Shown in pieces: positions 1-11,330 of a stretch of DNA of 64,000 nt. The DNA comes from Mytilus edulis. Its lineage: Eukaryota > Mollusca > Bivalvia > Mytilida > Mytilidae. Location of the stretch: positions 48,823,062 through 48,887,061 of the forward strand of contig NC_092346.1 in the NCBI RefSeq assembly GCF_963676685.1, in the 5' to 3' direction. Below the pieces are notes generated by a model. That model made no database searches. It was not told where the DNA came from and saw only the letters and a program-made list of their open reading frames with translations. Within the stretch, counting starts at the first letter, position 1. Each line of letters starts with the position of its first letter. The position numbers and the translations under genes are program-made.

Positions 1-608
1 TTCTCCACAAATCCTTCTAGATTGAAAATTTTCATGCACACTGACTGCATCAAATTTCATGCGTTGTGCGGCAAGAATCTTGAACAAATGATTTTTTTGT
101 GGAAATATAGGGTAAATGTTTCTGAAACAAAATAGTATTACATATATGAATTTAAACAAAATGTTTCCATCGGACACCATTCCTCGCTTGCACTATGACA
201 TTTGCATGTTCGGTAAATAGCGTGATTTGGGTCAAAATCTTAACCTATTACAAATATCTCACTATAATGAAAAATAGCTTAAGCCATGTTAATTTGACCA
301 CAACGTAAACAATATTAAATTAACCTTTGAACCTGAAACATGACGACCAGACAAACTAGAAAACCTAATACCCTTCAACATCGTTTATCGCAACGCGAGT
401 AAATTATCACGTTGTGATTGGTTACACGCCATCACATGGTGACCCCCTTTGAGACCGAAGGGGGTTAGTAAATTTTAATAGGGGGTTCGTGACGCGTTAA
501 TAGTGACGTTATCTATTAATGGTGTTGTGTTTCATTGTTTTTTTTTTCTTCAATAAAACGCAGCAATAAAAAGTTCAGCGTGCGATAAATTTGTTATACG
601 GTTAACTA

Positions 609-715
609 CTGACCCCCTATGCATCCATAGAGGGTGAATAAAATCAATAGGGGATTCGGCCTCCGGCCTCACCCCTATGCATTTTACTAATCCTTTATGC
701 ATCCGTAGGGGTCAG
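609..715. repeat. Near-perfect 107-bp palindrome
   Basis: The left arm reads ctgaccccctatgcatcc and the right arm, reversed and complemented, ctgacccctacggatgca. Pairing continues with few breaks to a central ggcctccggcc, so there is almost no loop. It lies in the intron between the exon 3 and exon 4 copies and is absent from the matching intron of the intact gene (47286-48263), so it arrived after duplication or was lost there. It is probably a small foldback transposon. Confidence 0.75.
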
Positions 716-774
716 AAGGGAACCATATAACTTATAATGGGTTGCTTATCATAGCTACATATAATGCTGATTAC

Positions 775-907
775 CATGTAAAGAAAAGTGCAATCATTGG
801 TTTTTTTTTTCTATCAGAGCAATTATAGTCTCTTTTTCTACCCTGTCGGACGTGTTTGGTACATAATCATTGCATGTTTTGTTTTGCTTTAAATAAACAA
901 GTGTTTC
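775..907 (-). pseudogene. Exon 3 copy, frameshifted
   Basis: Acceptor TTTCTTTTAG and donor GTAATC are intact. The peptide LVYLKQNKTCNDYVPN matches LVYLKTNKTCHDYVPN of exon 3. An expanded A run then shifts the frame and a TGA follows within three codons. Copies of the flanking intron match the intact gene on both sides. Confidence 0.85.
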
Positions 908-1427
908 CTAAAAGAAAAAAACAATAGTGTGATGTTAAATAAAAATTTATTAAGTTCAAGAAATAATAGCTATTTTTGTTTCTTCGTATTTTTGGATGAT
1001 AAACCAAATGTTTGCATTAAACTCATTTATCAAACTTAATCAATTGGTTTTTTAACTTGACATTTAAAATTTTCATGTTATTATAATGTCCGATTATTTA
1101 ACAGAAATTTAATGTGATTGTTCAGAATTATTTTTGAGCTTATTATCTTTATTAAGAAATGCAAACTATTTGAACATCTTTTATTTTATTTAACTATTAT
1201 TTCAACAAATGTACTAAAATAACTTGATTCAACTTTTGGGTATACTTGGTTTAAATCCTGCCTTTTTGTCCTTGAATGAATCAATGAGTCTTTTGTAGAC
1301 GAAAAGCGCGTCTGGTGTATATACAAAATTTAGTCCTGGTATCTATGATGAGTTTATTGACCATTATTTCACCTTCAGTCTGAAATATTGGACATTATGA
1401 ACATATACTTGCATGAGTTGTTGAAAA

Positions 1428-1545
1428 CGTCAACGTCGTCTATCGAAAAACTAACGTCAAGAACAACAACCAGAAGTCCTCTCGGCCAATCTTATCAACA
1501 TATTTCCTAATATGTAAATCATATAAGAATTATACCCTACTAATA
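1428..1545. repeat. Dispersed repeat, second copy at 9625-9750
   Basis: 'gtcaacgtcgtctatcgaaa' through 'catataagaattat' occurs here and again in the same orientation at 9625-9735 with about a dozen differences. There is no coding content. The class is unknown to me. Confidence 0.6.
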
Positions 1546-1754
1546 CATCCATACTCTCGTTAATATATTGTAGTTATGTCTAAACATATACTGTTGTCTA
1601 AATAAATATAAACAATGCATATATCTGTTTCTTATTATAGAACTGTGTTTCTCTGTCCTAAATGTTCTCCAATTTATTTGTATTGTCGTCCTGTCATTTA
1701 ATGTTGTCATTTTAATATTATACTTAACACTGCCGTACAATCGGGAGGTTTGTC

Positions 1755-2015
1755 ATGCAACAAAACCTGGTAAAACCCACCATTATTTCTTAAAATGTCC
1801 TGTACCAAGTCAGGAAAATGGCTATTGTTATACTATAGTTTATTTCTGTGTGTATTACTTTTTAATGTTGTGTTTCTTTTGTGTCGTAGTTCTCCTCGTT
1901 TTTTGTATGCGTTCCCTCATTTTTAGTTTGTAACCCGGATTTGTGTTTTTTTTTTTTTTTTCTCAATCAATTTATCAATTTCATACTGCGGTATTCTTCT
2001 GTTGCCTATATTTAT
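1755..2015 (-). repeat. Mytilus dispersed repeat family 4
   Basis: A reverse-orientation copy of a family whose forward form reads aaggcaacagtagtaaaccgc ... gtttcccttagtttt ... ggtgggttgaacctggttt. Other copies here are at 11215-11330, 26660-26940, 34120-34400, 44735-44890, 47480-47680 and 54480-54720. Short open frames within it are by-products. Confidence 0.6.
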
Positions 2016-2105
2016 TTGATATAACGTGATTCCATATGTCGTTGTGTAGCGTGTTCGCCTTGAGTGTGGTAGGTCGAATCCTGATTCTCCGTTAAGTTTG
2101 TAGTA

Positions 2106-2408
2106 TTAAGAAGTCGGAAGAAAGACTGGTCTTCTCAGATTGATAATAAAGTGTTTGGGTAAGGTAAGATATTTTTCATGTGTACTTATACCTTGTGAAC
2201 TACAACTTGCACGTTGAACAAACCGTGTCAGTCTTTCGAAAAAGTTCAAAGGAAAGTAAAAATGTTTTCGTCCTAAAGATACATTTAATTTGTCGATGGG
2301 CGTAACACAACTATCATTATCATCATCATTGTATAATTCCCTGACTTTGCTCATGTCTACAATAATTGACTTGGGAAAAAGTTCTGAAATAGTTTGAAAA
2401 ATAAACAT
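2106..2408 (-). other. Unassigned 100-codon open frame
   Basis: An ATG-started frame with a mixed, protein-like composition: an acidic DDDND run, several Cys and Pro, and SELFPKSIIVDMSKVREL near the start. I do not recognise the family and see no convincing splice sites. It lies between repeats and upstream of the decayed RING copy on the same strand. It could be an exon of an unknown gene or chance. Confidence 0.2.
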
Positions 2409-2409
2409 T

Positions 2410-3520
2410 TTACGGATATTTGTTCAGATGTGTTAAAATATACAACAGAGAATTGTAAGGAAGATACGAACACCCTACGGCAGCTAATGAATAATCAATG
2501 ATTTTGCTACTCATAAGAGTTTTCTGTTAATTGAGTCTTTTGCTTTAAATGTGTGTCTTCTATTGTTCTTATTTATTTTCTGTTCAATCTCTTTCCATTA
2601 CACAGGTTGGTCTATGTCTTTTTCTTGTGACACACATCAATAATTATACAATGACGTTTTTTTCCTTTTAAAGAAAAAACGTGATTTCCAATAACAATGT
2701 CAACAAAAAGGTTGAGCACATTAGAATAATTCTATGATATATTTTCAAAAAAATATAATACCTTTCAAATCTTTTGAAATGTATTTTGATAAAGAAGGGA
2801 TAAGTACTCAAATGTTTTTATGATATTAACTTCATATTCAACATTGAATTGAAATGTCAAAAAGAATTATTTCTATTTGTCATTATCGGATTATATTACA
2901 TATTATTTAACAAAAACTGAAATTATATTCCGCATTCATAGCCGTCTATAAAGTTTTCAATAAGTTCAGTAGCAGTTTCCTTGTAAGTGAATTATTTCGT
3001 ATCTAGTTCTAAATTTTTAGCCTGTGTAATATTACCGTATATAGAATGTTTGTTGATACTTTTTTCGTTTTTGTGACTTCGTGTTAAAACATGAGGTTTA
3101 CTATCCAACTCTTTAGAAATCATTTTTGTCTTAAACAAGAAAAACCGTGTTCACCCTGGTCTACTTATTTTTCATAACCGATAAAGTCGATGATTTATAT
3201 ATTGATACATCTGATGACACTGTTCATGAGCATTTGATTTACCTTTTTTTCATTTGCAGACAATTTGGGTTTTTTGAAAAATAATCCAATGTTTTACAGC
3301 AGCCTTGATAAATTGTATATTGACACATGGCATGTTCATAGTGGAATCTTGAAGTAGGCACTATCAAATATGTTTTATAATGGCTGGCAGGGAATCAATA
3401 ATATTTTGTCTATCACAAATTTGAACTTCAAATAGTTTATTCGGATGTTAACTGTTTACCTAAGAATATAACAACATCCTAACGACAATTATTCTCATTG
3501 ACATATTTATATATTACCTG
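2410..3520. other. No gene seen
   Basis: AT-rich DNA with many stops in all frames. I find no recognisable exon, RNA gene or repeat here. Confidence 0.5.
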
Positions 3521-3523
3521 TTT

Positions 3524-3751
3524 ACAAAACGTTTTAAGTTTTGAAATACTAAGGCTTTTCTACCTTAGAAATAGATCACCTTAGCTATTTTTGACTAAGC
3601 TTTTAGGAATTTTGGTCATCAATGCTCTTCAACTTCGTACTTTATTTGGCTTTTTAACGTTTTGGGATTCTAGCGTCACTGAAGAGTCTTTTGAAGACGA
3701 AACGCGCGTCTGTCGTATTTAATTATAACCCTGGTACCTTTGATAACTATT
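3524..3751 (+). repeat. Mytilus dispersed repeat family 1
   Basis: Contains actaaggcttttctacctta, cttcaacttcgtacttta and the diagnostic core agacgaaacgcgcgtctg, and ends ccctggtacctttgataact. The 5' third of the full unit seen at 33560-33915 is missing. Confidence 0.85.
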
Positions 3752-4930
3752 TGCAGATCAATGTTTACAAAGTGTGCAACATTGTTATATGATTGTGAAA
3801 ATCTTTGTATGAAAAAAACCTCACCTTAGATGCTTTATTTATAATGTTTTAAACAGTAAATTTACAAATTTGACAATATCACTAATCATTCATGCAGACG
3901 AATCAGGATAGCGTTTTTTCCTGAAAAACATGTCCACTTCTATTGCTATTTTTGCTTTTTAAAATATGATTTCAGCTGGAATGATTCAATACGTTTTTTT
4001 CATTTCTAACTTTCAAAACTCGACTTTGTTTTAACGGCACATATTGTCATCAAGATCAGTTGATGTAAGAAACAGACAGTATTATGGAAATACAAATTTA
4101 TTTGTTGGATTTAATTCTAGTGGCATCCCTCTTTCATGATTTCCTCATTTTTTATAAGTGTTTCCTGCAAGTGATAAGCTTCATAACACGTATAAACTAT
4201 ACATTGATATTTTTGCATCATGTTTTTTAGAAATTCAAAATCTATATATCCGAAAATGTATCTGAAACTTGTATAGCATTGTCTGTAATTCCATCTAACA
4301 ATAGTTCACTTATTTTACATTACTAACGATCACCGAGTAGAACGCAACATTTGGAGTGTTGGCTTTGCATGACATTGGATAGTTGATTCGAAATCAAACA
4401 CGTTATAGATGAGAGAGAATATTTAGAGTTTCATTTTTAAAAACTGATTGTACCGAAACCTATATTGCAAACGAGAAACTGACCGATTATCAATCTCCTG
4501 CAATCAAAAGCAGACTTGTAGAGTATTTCATTTGTTAAAACACAGTTTGTGTGGCCACATATTCCAAGTCTTTTAGATAAAACAAACTAATTTAAAGGTA
4601 CCTGATTCCGTATATTAATAAGATATTCATGTTTGAGTATAAAAAATATTTACAGATCCCCATTTAAAACGTCTTGGTTGTACATTTTAAGATGGAATAA
4701 CCAATAATTTTTTGACAACAACATTTTTTAAAGAAAATGTTCATTCTTTTTAAATTGATAGTATTCGTTAAATCTATTCTGCGCTGTTCTGCATTCGTGG
4801 TGAGTAAGGACTTGCATTATTGCGTATTCACGTGTCTATTGTCTGAGGAACGTATATTTATTTCTAAATTTCTATGTTCGTTTCAATGGTTGTTGTCTCG
4901 TTAACCCAAACACTCAAATCGTCATTTGTT
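3752..4930. other. No gene seen
   Basis: AT-rich sequence without a supportable gene. It adjoins the 3' side of the otopetrin-like gene, so part may be its untranslated or flanking DNA. Confidence 0.45.
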
Positions 4931-4935
4931 CATAC

Positions 4936-6355
4936 TCACACCAAGAATATTAATAATCTAAAATTGAGTAAGAGATAATTCGACTGCTTTTCTATGCAGA
5001 TTATTTTTATTTTCAGATACGTAAAAAAATACAGTATGTAAACTAAGACCTGTACACAGAATAAAAAACATATGACACATTCAAATCTGTAAAACAGAAC
5101 GAAAGGAACAAAGACAGTTTCAGTATTTTCTATCTGTATATTACTAGTGGAGTAAAGATAGCGGAATTTGTTGTCATATTGGACCAATATGAAAGTGTCT
5201 GAAATCCAAAAACCTAAATTAATAATACCAATTAAAAGACATTTGTAATGAACGGTAGAATAATGCGACCTTGATGATATTATAGTGTATTTAGTCATCT
5301 GTAAAATATACACAGTTTGGAGATACAGACCGATAAGCGATAACATGTCCCTTATAGTGAATAAACTTCGATATTTTGTGGAAACGGGAAACATTAGCTC
5401 CTCTAAAAAAGGCAAAGAAAAGTTCCCTATTGTTATAATAAAACTAAAAATTAACAGAACATTTCCAATGTCATATGATGTATTCTCTTTACGTGGCTTA
5501 CATTGATGTTTCACTGCATGAAAACATCCCATAAGAGCAAGGAGTAGCATTATATATTCAAATGATATAGTTACAGATGAGATCCAGAAATACACTTCTC
5601 CTAAATCCCATGAGCGGGTACTCAACGATCATTGGTTCTGTGAATGGTCTTGCATTTTGGAACAGGTTGGTAACGGAATAGTGGGATTTATTTTCAAAAC
5701 ACCGATCTGTGTTGTTTTCGGAAGACCTTCTCGAAAAATCGAGTTCTCCAGTAGCTTCGTATGTCCACGATGAAATGTTCGTCAGTGCAATTATTATCAA
5801 ACCATAATAAGTAAACAAAGAATTGACGAATTTATATTTACAGAAATAGTAGATAAAGTATGTCTGCACCAGATAAAATGAAACACACGACTTATCATAT
5901 AAAATCGCTGTTCCCAGACTATAGTTGATCCAGATATACATTTTGCATTTTACATGGACGGCGATCTTTAGGATACGATAAACTACACAACCCAGACAAA
6001 ACAAACTTAAAAATTTCAACTTGAGGGAGTTACTTTTATCACGAGATTTAGTGTCTAAAATATATCTCTTTCTTATTTTTTCTCGTATTCCAACAAAGAT
6101 ACAGGACAAAATTCCAAAGCAGTTCAGTACAATAAGAAGTGGTCGAGAAACATCTGGTGCCGTTTTATTTGTATGCTGAAAGGAATTGCTGATGTATATT
6201 ATTTCGGCTAGCAGGACTACTAAACTGGTTAGCGTAATCAGTCCCGCAATACTGCCATCATGGGAGATGTTATTCTGGTGTCTTTTGATTTTGCAGTTCC
6301 AAGCTGTCAGAGGAAGAATAAATATCGCTTCACACCAGTCTTTTGCTTTATTCAT
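4936..6355 (-). pseudogene. Otopetrin-like membrane protein, split in two frames
   Basis: Two overlapping minus-strand frames, 6355-5558 (265 codons from ATG) and 5625-4936 (no ATG), cover one multi-pass protein without visible introns. Frame 1 has about six hydrophobic spans, ending with VQTYFIYYF and IALTNISSWTYEATGE, which fit the otopetrin LQxxFIF...MHxxATNLxxWxxT blocks. Frame 2 begins with VTISFEYIMLLLALMGC (otopetrin FxIEYSLI span). It continues with GLYLQTVYILQMTKY and IGIINLGFWISDTF, and ends VFVPFVLFYRFECVICFL, the counterpart of the closing PLxIFYRFHSxxCL block. Otopetrins are plasma-membrane proton channels. Passing from frame 1 to frame 2 needs one extra base (or a loss of two) or a tiny intron within about 5558-5625. 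Joined length would be about 470, shorter than most family members. It is either a recent pseudogene, a base error, or a gene with an unseen intron. Confidence 0.62.
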
Positions 6356-6420
6356 TTTGATTGTTTATTGTCACCACCTGGAAAAAAACAATAAAGAAGA
6401 GCTTTTTATATAGTATAGGA

Positions 6421-6548
6421 TGTTCTTCAACTTTGTACTTGTTTGGCTTTATAAATATTTCGATTTGAGCGTCACTGATGAGTCTTATTTAGACGAAACG
6501 CGCGTCTGGCGTACTAAATTATAATCCTGGTACTTTTGATAACTATAT
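6421..6548 (+). repeat. Family 1 repeat copy
   Basis: A well-preserved 3' part of the unit: cttgtttggctttataaat, gagcgtcactgatgagtctt, core agacgaaacgcgcgtctggc, end cctggtacttttgataact. It lies just upstream of the otopetrin-like start codon. Confidence 0.9.
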
Positions 6549-7114
6549 AGGACATCGTTTGTTGACCTTTAGATGTCTCAGTCGATTAAAACGCACTTTT
6601 GGTTGCTGTCTTATTCAAAGAGTACTAAACAAAACTTAGTGTAAGCGTTTCAGGTTGTACAATTGGTATTATGTACCATAAATGGTCAATATATGTCAAT
6701 TTTATTTTTCGTTACCCTTTTTTTTTTTATTTTGAAGAATTAACACTGCAAGTCTACACTTAACTCAAACCGGTCACGGGACAATAATTGTTTTTCTTGA
6801 TGAAATTACCCGTCTGAATTGTAAACAATAATTTTAAAAAATGCGTTAAAAGTTCAAGTTAAACGGTGTATATATCGACAAAACTGAAACACAATGTAAT
6901 AATAATGTATTCTCCTCGTGTCTACTGTAAAACAAAGTTTGTAACACAATATTTTCTTTTAAAGTTTTTATTACTATTGTAAAATATCAAGAAGGAAAAC
7001 TTTGAACAATGAAGTTTATTAAAATCACCTTAACAGTTTCGTTAAAAAGAAGGAGGAAAACGGTATTAATTTGTCAATACCAAAGAGGAAATATAGAATT
7101 ATTGTCGTTTTAAA

Positions 7115-7320
7115 AAAAAAGTGTGGTGCGATTCCTAAGGAGACAACTCACAACCGCAGACCAAATGACGTTGAAGTTAACAAATACTAGTACAGGTCAC
7201 CGTGTGGTCTTCAACAATGAGTAAAACCCAACCCAAATAGAATGCAGGCCCCGATATGTAAAACAAGTTCAAAGAAGAAATTTAACGGCCTGATTTATAT
7301 TAGAGTATTTGTTGATTATT
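7115..7320 (+). repeat. Mytilus dispersed repeat family 2
   Basis: Matches the family 'gatgtggtatgattgccaat gagacaact ... ggtcaccgtacggccttcaa caatgagcaaa ... ggccccgata'. Here it reads gtgtggtgcgattcctaagg agacaact and ggtcaccgtgtggtcttcaa caatgag. Other copies: 19490-19720, 40855-40955, 41550-41760, and reversed at 32265-32370, 43420-43545 and 47920-47975. Confidence 0.75.
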
Positions 7321-7458
7321 AATCAATAATGAGACCGACTTATGATAAAACGATCTCTGTGATCTCGTAGATTTAATCTCTGGTCGGATTTTAAACTAGT
7401 CTTTGCTGCTTCTACGTCCAGCATAAGTCTATACGAGAAAAATAACTGACCAGTATAA

Positions 7459-7580
7459 AAACTCATCATAGATACCAGGATTAAATTTTATATTAACCCC
7501 AGACGCGCGTTTCGTCTACAAAAAACTCTTCAGTAACGCTCGAATATCAAAAAGTTAAAAAGGCCAAATAAAGTAGACAT
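7459..7580 (-). repeat. Family 1 repeat copy, reversed
   Basis: Starts aactcatcatagataccagg, has the reversed core agacgcgcgtttcgtct, and ends with the caaataaagta tail. Confidence 0.88.
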
Positions 7581-8129
7581 GAAGGGAATAGGTGTCCGGT
7601 TAGAATGATATGTCTGGCACGCTGATATCCTGATCTGGCTTATCTGTTTTGAACAAAGTGAAAGGGTCTATTGCACTTACATTTCACTCGGATAAAATCG
7701 GAAAGTAACGATCAACACCATCTGAAAATTGAATATAAGAGAGTGAATACAATCTTTTTGAAATATTTTTGAAACAATTTGAAGCCGGATTTGTTTTGTC
7801 TCTCTCGATCTAGTATGATTTTTGTTCACCGGTATACTACTAACTGTTGCCTTTATTTACATTAATCAACCAAATCTGTTATCTAGTTCAATGCTACATT
7901 TTTATTGTCGTTTAAGATGGTTTAAGTACAGTATTTTAACTTTTACATATGTTTGTGGTATATTTAACTAAAATTAGTTAAGTTCTATCCGAAAGAAAAA
8001 GACAGCACAAAGCTTTCCTTACTATAGAATTTTCATTTTTGCTAAAATGTTCTTCTTGTACGTTTATGGTTAGATATTCAATCTGATATTTAAGCTTTCG
8101 TTAGGTATTTAATATTTCGAGTATATACA

Positions 8130-8540
8130 TAAAAAGTAAAGTAAACAGAACTCTCAGGAAAAATCAAAAAGGAAAGTTCCTAACCAAATGACAATATCAA
8201 AAGCTCAAACACACCAAACGAATTGATAACAACTGTCATATTCCTGACTTGGTACAGGCATCTTTTTATGTGGAAAATGTTGGATTAAACCTTATTTTCT
8301 AGCTAGCTAAACCTCTTACTTGTATAATAGTCGCATCATATTTCATTATACTGACAACGATGTGTGAACAAAACAAACATAATAGGTAAAAATGTCAATA
8401 TTGTGTTATTATCTTAATCAATATAAAAACAAACAAATAGGTAACCAAGAAGCACAAAAAGGCATTTAGACAAAGCACATTAGAAAAATTAAAGACAAGA
8501 ACACAAAGTTGTAACCACGATAGCACAATAACACAATACA
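8130..8540 (+). repeat. Mytilus dispersed repeat family 3, near full length
   Basis: Contains catattcctgacttggtaca, tagctagctaaacctctta and gacaacgatgtgtgaacaaa, and ends acaaaaaggcatttagaca. Other copies: 11640-11765, 12345-12560, 12955-13050, 52695-53000, and reversed at 18595-18740, 32500-32630 and 41800-41990. Confidence 0.75.
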
Positions 8541-9078
8541 CGTATTTTACTTTGTTTATATTACATAACATAGTTTAAAACAACTTACTTTTTATATTAT
8601 ATTGTTTCAACTGCTTATACTGCCACAATAATAGTGTGCAAGTTGAGATAGCGAAAATTATTATTTAAACTTGGTACATTTCCTTATCAATGATCCTTTA
8701 TTCTTTTGTAAACAAAACTTCCTTATAAAAAAATTCAGGTTTGAATTCATAGAAAAATTACTATTCACAGTAGCCATTAATGCATACCATGTTCAGTTTT
8801 GATACATAGTAGTTTGTCTCAATGAAGTCGAAAAGAAAAGAGCTAAATGAGTACACATGTACTAAGTACCTATGTTACGTTCTTGTCAACAATTAAATCT
8901 AAGATACTGGCTGATATATACTCTATATCTGCACCTATTGAGGGGCTTTAACAATAAAAAAGTAATCAAAGTAAAAAAAGAGATCGAACAGATGACTCGA
9001 TATAACATAATATATATGGTACAGATAGAAAATAGTGGGTTAAACCTGGTTTAATAGCTATTTTAACCTCGTACTTTT

Positions 9079-9231
9079 ATGAAAGTTGTTTATAATTTCG
9101 TTAAATTGACAGAACTATTTGAGCAACAGAAACAGACAGAATATGTTAGATTGGCAACACATTCTTGGGATACAGCTACCAAAACTATTATAGGATTATC
9201 CGACATTTTAAAGGAATTTATTGGTGTATAA
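9079..9231 (+). other. Small 50-codon frame ending in a hairpin
   Basis: An ATG frame reading KLTELFEQQKQTEYVRLATH then SWDTATKTIIGLSDILKEF, amphipathic and protein-like. Its last codons form the left arm of the hairpin at 9211-9319. I do not recognise it. It may be a fragment of a mobile-element protein, an exon, or chance. Confidence 0.25.
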
Positions 9232-9319
9232 ACTCGACCAATTCTCTCACAAACAAATAAAAGTTTTATGATATGTTTGTGAGTGACTTGGTCAAGTTTA
9301 TACACCAATAAATTCCGTT
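9211..9319. repeat. Long hairpin with about 44-bp arms
   Basis: The left arm aggaatttattggtgtataa actc... at 9211-9254 pairs with the right arm ...gagt...ttatacaccaataaattcc at 9275-9319 with few mismatches and a loop of about 20 bp. It has the form of a small foldback element. Confidence 0.75.
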
Positions 9320-9759
9320 AAAAGGGCGTTTAATCCTTACAATTCTTTAAAATTCGTTACCACTCTATCACACGTAAATTGTATATTTGTGTCATTGATT
9401 GGTCTGGCGCATGAATATATTTGTTGGTTAATGCAAAAATATGTATTCCATGACATTTACTGATAAAAAATAAATTGCAAAAGCTCTTATATTCATTCAA
9501 ATGCTTTTTTTATGATTATTATTTAATTTAACGAACAATGCGAAGTTAAAATAGATTTTGTTAACGTCGAGCCGAATTGTGTTTTATCGCCGCCATCTTG
9601 TTTACATTGGTTACGAAAAGTAGTTCGGTCAACGTCGTCTATCGAAAAATAAACAACGTCAAGAACAACTTTCGGAAGTCTTCTTGACCAATCATATCAA
9701 CGTATTTCCTACTATGCATATCATATAAGAATTATGATAACATACATCACATACATACA

Positions 9760-11210
9760 ATACAGCTGATATAAAAATTTCATCAAACGTAAAAATACAT
9801 CTAATAAAAATGTTACAGTTAATAGAAAGATTTGACACCGATGCTAACAAAATATTTTGTTAAGTTGATAGCTTATTTTATAAAATCGCCAACAAAACAG
9901 TTTTATGGAATATGATAGGACATGCAGTATGAGTATGAGTATACACTTTATCGATGTGATAATGAAGACAATATAAGTACAAGGGTAAACAAAACGTTAA
10001 CAATATTTTAAAAACTTCTTATGTCCGAATCGCATTTCTGGCCAAACCCGCACCAAGGAACAGATACAATATTTCAAGGTCCAAATTATTGTCACCATCC
10101 TTTTAAAGCCAATGAGATCAACACATTATTCGCCTGTCTAAAACCAGGTTCCAGCTGTTCAGCATTAATCAGTATTCTTCATTGTGATTCGTCTTCTTAT
10201 TTTGTTTATTCAATATTTCACATTTTATTTACTTCAAACCTTTCTAATCTCATTTTATATCAATAACTGGAGACCATGCTGAATTGATATAAGATATGGA
10301 GAAAAAAAACACGTTATATAATTGCATGCGTCTTACGCGCATTTTTTTGGATTTTCCTTCATAGCAAAGCTCAAAGCCAAACATTTGCAAACCAAGTATT
10401 TTAAGAACCGAAACAATTGAAGAGCTTTTTTAACCAAAAAAGGCCAGCTTTCTCAGAGGGCGTTGAAACATTAGTTTCTTAAAAATATCAAAATTTATTA
10501 AATTTGATAAATGTATAAATAAAGACAATAGTAGCATACCGCTGTTCGTAAGTTCCCTGTGTCCCATATAAAAATAAGAAGATGTGATATGAAAATCTGT
10601 CTCTACTCTGAAGTCTTTATGATAAGGTTTATGAAAGAAGAACATGTGAGCCAGAGAACCTATGACTATATACCAGAACATTATTTATCAAATTTGACTA
10701 AATTATAGATTTTAATGTTGGAATGCAAATTACAGTGTCCCAGCTAGGTGGTTTTCACAGGGCGGTCCGCCAACCCTTCCCCGAGTAAAGCCCTCTGCCC
10801 TTTTTAAGACGCCCTTTCCTTTTTCGTAAGTCCATGCCTTTATTGTCGTAATATTTTCATGAAAATACAATTATTCTACATGTCTTCATAGTTATGATAA
10901 GTTTATGATCCTCACCTAATTAACATTTACATTAATTAAGCTTCATAATTGACCATAGTAATAATTTTTCTTATTACATTCGGTCAGTCAGTATTTCAAT
11001 TTTAAAATTTCTCAAAACATGACAATTTGTGTTTTGTTTATCCTAAGTTCGTCTGTTGTTGTGATGTCAAAGATATTTTAAAAAAATGATATTTTAAACT
11101 AGTTTTAATCCAGAAGAAAGTAAAAACAATGATTGACTGTATCTTTCATTGAATGTCTATATCCAAATTAAATTAATTAAAGCTGCAATTCATGATAAAA
11201 TCTACTTAAG
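9760..11210. other. No gene seen
   Basis: AT-rich, with only a fragment of repeat family 4 (about 10505-10560) and a short GC-richer stretch at 10738-10830 (ccctctgccctttttaagac) that looks like a worn repeat. The open frames here have no protein character. Confidence 0.45.
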
Positions 11211-11214
11211 TCAA

Positions 11215-11330
11215 ACTAAACCCGAGGGAAACACATCAACTATAAGAGGAAAACAACGAAACAGTTGAAAACCTGTTTGTTACCCGGATTTGTTTTCTCT
11301 CAATCGATTTATGAGTTTTGAACCACCTTC
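11215..11330. repeat. Family 4 fragments in opposite orientations
   Basis: A forward piece (gggaaacacatcaactataa gaggaaaac) is followed by a reversed piece (gttacccggatttgttttct ctcaatcgatttatg) of the same family. This implies an inverted insertion or rearrangement. Confidence 0.55.

Larger units (their letters stand above)
1..1379 (-). pseudogene. Decayed copy of RING gene exons 2-4
   Basis: Three exon copies keep order, strand and splice positions of the intact gene at 47192-51138, with recognisable intron sequence between them. Exon 2 copy: 1379-1223, interrupted by a dispersed repeat at about 1280-1360, with AGTGGA changed to AGTTGA (in-frame stop) and its donor GT changed to TT. Exon 3 copy: 907-775, 133 nt against 129, the extra bases in a run of ten A, so frameshifted; both splice sites survive. 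Exon 4 copy: 78-1, cut by the window edge, with one base lost. It still reads ILAAQRMKFDAV at its start. It is an unprocessed segmental duplicate, not a retrocopy, since introns are kept. The remaining exons, if present, would lie left of the window. Confidence 0.85.

Noticed and set aside
2043..2090. tRNA-like words (gtgtagcgtgttcgcc and ggtcgaatcc)
   Set aside because: The spacing and stems do not form a tRNA and no SINE body follows that I recognise.
6186..6413. 75-codon plus-strand frame, also 5285-5506
   Set aside because: Both lie opposite the otopetrin-like frames and have no family character.
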